Origin: CAZQCI01 sp964592255
Lineage (GTDB): Bacteria > UBA10199 > SBBF01
Reading direction: 5' to 3'
Length of the DNA: 8,648 nt
Assembly: GCA_964592255.1 (NCBI GenBank)
Contig: CAZQCI010000093.1
Span: forward strand, 1 to 8,648
Within the stretch, counting starts at the first letter, position 1. Each line of letters begins with the position of its first letter. This document shows, piece by piece, positions 5,682 through 8,648 of this stretch. Made by a program: the position numbers and the translations under genes. The notes under the pieces are model-generated. The model did not search any database. It was not told the origin of the DNA and saw only the letters and a program-made list of their open reading frames with translations.

Positions 5682-5975
5682 ATGACAGAAAAAGCAAAAC
5701 AATCATGTTCTATATCCGGTTGTAAAAGAACGTACCGGGCTAAAAATTACTGTGACTTTCATTTTAAAAAATGGAGAAAAGGGGAGTTGCCGCATGCCCC
5801 TTATAAAACCTGTGTTCAACAAGGATGTCGTAAGAAAATTTTTAAGAGTGTGATGTGTGAAGAGCATTATCAGGCCAAGTATGGTAAAAAAGCCGGAAGC
5901 GAAGCGGCCGCTAGTGCTCCTGCTGCTGTAGCGGCAAGCCCCGCGCCAGCGCCTGAAGCAACCCCAGCCGCTTAG
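5682..5975 (+). CDS. Small tandem Cys/His (putative zinc-binding) protein, 'vegetative protein'-like
   Basis: The 97-aa protein holds two copies of exactly the same spacing, C-x4-C-x9-C-x2-H: C9, C14, C24, H27 and C44, C49, C59, H62. Each is a probable four-ligand zinc site. Copy one is basic (GCKRTYRAKNYC, then FKKWRKGEL); copy two is GCRKKIFKSVMC, then EEHYQAKYG. The C-terminal third (about 70-97) is a low-complexity Ala/Pro/Ser tail with no predicted fold. Proteins of this form are, as I recall, annotated as 'vegetative protein' in myxobacteria; this is memory, not a search. The basic first module suggests nucleic-acid or ribosome contact, but that is a guess. A good Shine-Dalgarno (AAGGA, 5670-5674) lies 7 nt before the ATG. 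pfkA starts 12 nt after the stop, so the genes are probably co-transcribed. Confidence 0.8.
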   Translation: MTEKAKQSCSISGCKRTYRAKNYCDFHFKKWRKGELPHAPYKTCVQQGCRKKIFKSVMCEEHYQAKYGKKAGSEAAASAPAAVAASPAPAPEATPAA

Positions 5976-5987
5976 TCTTCTTTTTTC

Positions 5988-7028
5988 ATGAAACGTTTGG
6001 GTCTTTTAACCGGTGGGGGCGATTGTCCCGGGTTGAATGCCGCAATCCGTGCGGTTGTGCGCCGTTCTTCTCAATTAGGCTTTGATGTCTATGGCATTTA
6101 TGAAGGGTTTAAAGGATTAAGCCTTGGGGCTATTCGCCCACTTTATTCACAGCATGTCTCCGGGATTCTCCCTGTAGGTGGAACCATTCTTAAAAGTTCC
6201 CGATTCAATCCTTTTGTTAACCGCGCCAGTTTACTTTCCTTAAGGCGCCATATTCGTGATTTTAAACTCGATGGTTTGATTGTGATTGGAGGAGAAGGCA
6301 CCCTTCGTCTGTCTTATGAGTTAACCCGTAAAAAAATTATTCGCTGTGTGGGTATTCCTAAAACCATTGATAATGATGTGATGGGTACCGACTTCACTCT
6401 TGGTTTCCATACAGCCGTTCAAACGGCTACAGAAGCGATTGATAAACTCCATACCACTGCTGAATCTCACAATCAGGTTATGGTGTTGGAAGTCATGGGG
6501 AGGCATGCTGGCTGGCTAGCCCTCTTTAGTGGCTTGGCGGGTGGTGCCGATTTGATTTTAACTCCTGAAAAAAATATGTCGGAAGAGCATATCATGGATT
6601 TATTAGTCAAGCGCCATACTGGAGGTAAATCCTTTAGCATTGTTGTTGTTGCTGAAGATGCCAAGGTGGTCGACTGTAAAGGCCGGGTTATTTTAAAGGC
6701 CGCCGAAAGTTTTGACCATTATGGGGCTATCAAATCTACTGGAATGGGTGCTGCTGTGGCTCAATTGATTAAGAAAAAAACAGGTTTTGAAAGCCGGGTG
6801 GTTGTTTTAGGGCATCTTCAAAGGGGAGGGGCCCCAGTTGCTTACGACCGTATTTTAGCAACACAGTTTGGGGTAAAAGCGGTGGAATTAATTGCCCAAA
6901 ACAAGTGGAATACTATGGTTGCCATACAGGGCGGAAAAATTGTCTCCACACCTCTTTCTTCTGTTGCAAAAAAAATTAAGAAAGCAGACAAGAAGATTTT
7001 AAAATTTGCCGAAAACTTTTTTGGATGA
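5988..7028 (+). CDS. pfkA: 6-phosphofructokinase
   Basis: Phosphorylates fructose 6-phosphate to fructose 1,6-bisphosphate, the committed glycolytic step, in the cytosol. Visible motifs are the nucleotide-binding loop LLTGGGDCPGLNAAIRA (6-22), GGEGT (101-105), the catalytic PKTIDND (124-130, with D128 as the base), MGRHAGW (170-176), and the sugar-phosphate site LGHLQRGG (274-281) with YDR (286-288). At the residue that separates phosphate donors (E. coli 104) it has Gly, which favours ATP over pyrophosphate. At the E. coli 124 position it has Lys (K125), as in the longer group III enzymes, and the usual Asp103 is Glu. The 346-aa length also suits group III rather than the 320-aa E. coli type. 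There is no Shine-Dalgarno, so translation may be coupled to the gene 12 nt upstream. A hairpin spans the stop codon. Confidence 0.93.
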   Translation: MKRLGLLTGGGDCPGLNAAIRAVVRRSSQLGFDVYGIYEGFKGLSLGAIRPLYSQHVSGILPVGGTILKSSRFNPFVNRASLLSLRRHIRDFKLDGLIVIGGEGTLRLSYELTRKKIIRCVGIPKTIDNDVMGTDFTLGFHTAVQTATEAIDKLHTTAESHNQVMVLEVMGRHAGWLALFSGLAGGADLILTPEKNMSEEHIMDLLVKRHTGGKSFSIVVVAEDAKVVDCKGRVILKAAESFDHYGAIKSTGMGAAVAQLIKKKTGFESRVVVLGHLQRGGAPVAYDRILATQFGVKAVELIAQNKWNTMVAIQGGKIVSTPLSSVAKKIKKADKKILKFAENFFG

Positions 7029-7060
7029 AAAACTTGGGAGCCTGCTCCCGAGTTTCATCC
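7023..7060 (+). promoter_or_regulatory. Strong hairpin across the pfkA stop, mgtE leader
   Basis: GGATGAAA (7023-7030) pairs with TTTCATCC (7053-7060). After a 2-nt AA bulge, CTTGGGAG (7033-7040) pairs with CTCCCGAG (7045-7052), with one T·G pair and a CCTG loop: 16 pairs in all. The pfkA TGA lies in the stem. No T-run follows directly, so this is not a textbook intrinsic terminator. It may stabilise the upstream mRNA end, weaken read-through, or regulate mgtE. Confidence 0.55.
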
Positions 7061-7117
7061 TGAGAAAAACAATTTGGTTTTTGGACCCAAGAGACCGAGT
7101 TTTTCGAAGGATAAATC

Positions 7118-8440
7118 ATGCCCCCAATAGAAGAAGATATTTTAACGAGTGAAGACCTGCGCGACATTTGGCCCATTCTTTCTTTGGACGAAAAAGTGGA
7201 AGGGCTTAATCTTATTCCACGCTATGAGGCCGAAGAGTTGTTCTTAAGCCAAGACACCCACAGCCAAGCCGATATTTTGATAAGTATGCCCCATGTTAGC
7301 CGTCGCTCCTGGATTCGCTTATTGCCTCCAGATGACGCAGCCGACATCCTTCAACAATTAGATAAAGAAAATCAGGATAAAATTTTAGAACATATCGATG
7401 ACCCCACCCGCCGGGAAGTGAATGCACTCTTAGCCTATGCTGAAGATGAAGCCGGTGGATTGATGAGTCCACGCTATGCCCGTGTTCGCCCGGATGTCAG
7501 CCTGGATGAAGCGATTAGCTATCTTAAAAAACAGGCACGCGGTACTTTGGAAACTATTTACTACATTTATGTTTTGGATGAGCAACAACATCTTCTAGGT
7601 GTGGTTTCTTTCCGTGAATTATTTTCGGGAAAGCCCGAGCAAACTGTCCGCGATATCATGCGGACCAATATTGTTAAAGCACACGAAGAAATGGACCAAG
7701 AAGCCTTGAGTAAAATGTTTGAAGAGTATGATTTTTTGGCCATTCCTGTCGTTGATAGCGACAATCACCTCAAAGGAATTGTGACCATCGATGATATCGT
7801 CGATGTTGTGCGCGAAGAAGCCACGGAAGATATTCAAAAACTAGGCGGTATGACAGCTTTAGATACCCCTTACTTGCGGACAGATTTTTTTCAAATGATC
7901 AAAAAAAGGGGAGGCTGGCTTGCCGCTCTCTTTTTAGGGGAAATGCTTACAGCTACGGCTATGGGATTTTTTCAGAACGAAATTTCAAAGGCGGTTCTTT
8001 TAACATTATTTATTCCTCTAATTATCAGTAGCGGTGGCAATTCCGGATCACAAGCCTCAACCCTGGTTATCCGAGCCATGGCTTTGGGAGAAGTGACTTT
8101 GCGCGATTGGTGGAGGGTTTGTTCGCGCGAAATCTTTTCCGGCTTGATGTTGGGAGCTATTTTAGGAGTGATTGGGGTGGTTCGCATTCTTTTATGGAAT
8201 AAACTTTTTAATTCTTACGGGGATCATTATGTTTTGGTCGCAATGACTGTGGGCGTAAGTTTAGTAGGGGTGGTGACCTTTGGTACTTTGGCTGGTTCCG
8301 GTCTTCCTTTTCTTCTACGTAAGTTTGGTTTCGATCCAGCCAGTGCTTCAGCTCCATTTGTCGCAACCCTCGTAGATGTGAGTGGTTTGGTGATTTATTT
8401 CACGGCCGCTAGCCTCTTTTTAACAGGAACTTTGCTTTGA
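7118..8440 (+). CDS. mgtE: Magnesium transporter MgtE
   Basis: A homodimeric inner-membrane Mg2+ channel gated by cytosolic Mg2+. The domain order is complete: an N-terminal helical domain (about 10-110, with PPDDAADILQQLD at 70-82), a CBS pair (about 115-240, including FLAIPVVDSDNHLKGIVTIDDI), the connecting 'plug' helix (about 240-262), and a membrane domain from about 265 with five helices. The family signature SSGGNSGSQASTLVIRAMALGE is at 304-325. FDPA (405-408) and the pore aspartate D420 in ATLVDVSGLVIYF match the Mg2+-binding site known from the Thermus thermophilus protein. The 440-aa length is normal. A good Shine-Dalgarno, AAGGA (7107-7111), lies 6 nt before the ATG. It follows pfkA by 89 nt and overlaps the next gene by 4 nt. 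Confidence 0.95.
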   Translation: MPPIEEDILTSEDLRDIWPILSLDEKVEGLNLIPRYEAEELFLSQDTHSQADILISMPHVSRRSWIRLLPPDDAADILQQLDKENQDKILEHIDDPTRREVNALLAYAEDEAGGLMSPRYARVRPDVSLDEAISYLKKQARGTLETIYYIYVLDEQQHLLGVVSFRELFSGKPEQTVRDIMRTNIVKAHEEMDQEALSKMFEEYDFLAIPVVDSDNHLKGIVTIDDIVDVVREEATEDIQKLGGMTALDTPYLRTDFFQMIKKRGGWLAALFLGEMLTATAMGFFQNEISKAVLLTLFIPLIISSGGNSGSQASTLVIRAMALGEVTLRDWWRVCSREIFSGLMLGAILGVIGVVRILLWNKLFNSYGDHYVLVAMTVGVSLVGVVTFGTLAGSGLPFLLRKFGFDPASASAPFVATLVDVSGLVIYFTAASLFLTGTLL

Positions 8441-8648
8441 CTCTTCTGCGTTTTTTACTGCTTTTTTTTCTCAGCTTTACTTTAGGGGCCTGTGGGCTGC
8501 CTCAAAAAAATGGGAAAATCCCTGATAAGCAGGCCCGCCGTTTTTTTGATTTTGATAAAAATCGTACCCTGAATCTTGTAGAATATGGTTACTACAACAC
8601 TTGGCGGCATTATCATTTTCCATTAGCGAATACTGACTTAAAGAAGAA
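8437..8648 (+). CDS. Putative lipoprotein, 3' end beyond the window (partial)
   Basis: An open frame starts at TTG (8437) inside the mgtE stop (TTGA, a 4-nt overlap) and runs to the window end, 70 codons. It opens with a lipoprotein signal: MTLLRF, a hydrophobic stretch, and the lipobox LGAC with C19, followed by GLPQKNGK. The mature part visible (DKQARRFFDFDKNRTLNLVEYGYYNTWRHYHF is only part of it) is hydrophilic and rich in aromatics, and I do not recognise it. AGGA (8424-8427) is 9 nt before the TTG, which supports this start. Residue +2 after the Cys is Gly, which does not suggest inner-membrane retention, so outer-membrane sorting is likely. Translational coupling to mgtE is likely. Confidence 0.75.
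   Translation, partial: MTLLRFLLLFFLSFTLGACGLPQKNGKIPDKQARRFFDFDKNRTLNLVEYGYYNTWRHYHFPLANTDLKK

Noticed and set aside
7029..7117. M-box (ykoK) Mg2+ riboswitch ahead of mgtE
   Set aside because: The 89-nt spacer is too short for an M-box and I see none of its conserved multi-helix layout.
1..8648. Defence, toxin-antitoxin, CRISPR, prophage or transposon system
   Set aside because: No matching proteins, no direct repeat arrays, no terminal inverted repeats enclosing genes, and no tRNA or attachment site were seen; the genes are ordinary metabolic, signalling and envelope genes.

Overview
The window reads as chromosomal DNA of a Gram-negative bacterium with fairly low GC, most plausibly a deltaproteobacterial-type lineage (Myxococcota, Bdellovibrionota or a related candidate group). 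The pointers are a futalosine-pathway menaquinone gene, an RpfG-type HD-GYP response regulator, a small duplicated Cys/His protein of the kind I recall from myxobacteria as 'vegetative protein', and an exported beta-helix protein with a choice-of-anchor Q type C-terminus. The lineage is an inference; there is no rRNA or other phylogenetic marker here. I see no tRNA, rRNA, CRISPR array, transposase, integrase or phage gene.

Layout. Bases 1-115 hold the possible last codons of an upstream gene, then a composite palindromic repeat whose second hairpin doubles as an intrinsic terminator. mqnE (116-1198, +) follows. An AT-rich spacer with an operator-like dyad leads to a secreted beta-helix protein (1347-2687, +). 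A strong hairpin terminator at 2709-2745 separates this from three minus-strand genes, read from 5258 down to 2744: an HD-GYP response regulator, a CruF/DUF422-type carotenoid membrane protein (joined by a TAATG overlap) and an unrecognised Cys-rich protein (overlapping by about 22 bp). A divergent promoter region at 5259-5363 opens a second, plus-strand cluster: a small membrane-anchored protein, the tandem Cys/His protein, a 6-phosphofructokinase, the magnesium transporter MgtE, and a lipoprotein that starts inside the mgtE stop codon and runs off the window.

How the genes fit. mqnE supplies respiratory menaquinone. The minus-strand operon joins c-di-GMP turnover to carotenoid chemistry; tight coupling suggests joint expression, but no direct functional link is visible. 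The plus-strand cluster mixes glycolysis (pfkA) and Mg2+ uptake (mgtE) with small proteins of unknown role; Mg2+ is the PFK cofactor, but co-transcription could be incidental.

The most unusual content is not a defence or mobile system. It is a set of dispersed-type palindromic repeats, two of which lie inside the reading frame of the unrecognised minus-strand protein and so contribute residues to it. Other points to check are alternative RNA pairings ahead of mgtE, possible leaderless starts at the divergent promoter pair, and the tandem C-x4-C-x9-C-x2-H protein. I did not find convincing evidence for a wholly new multi-gene system.
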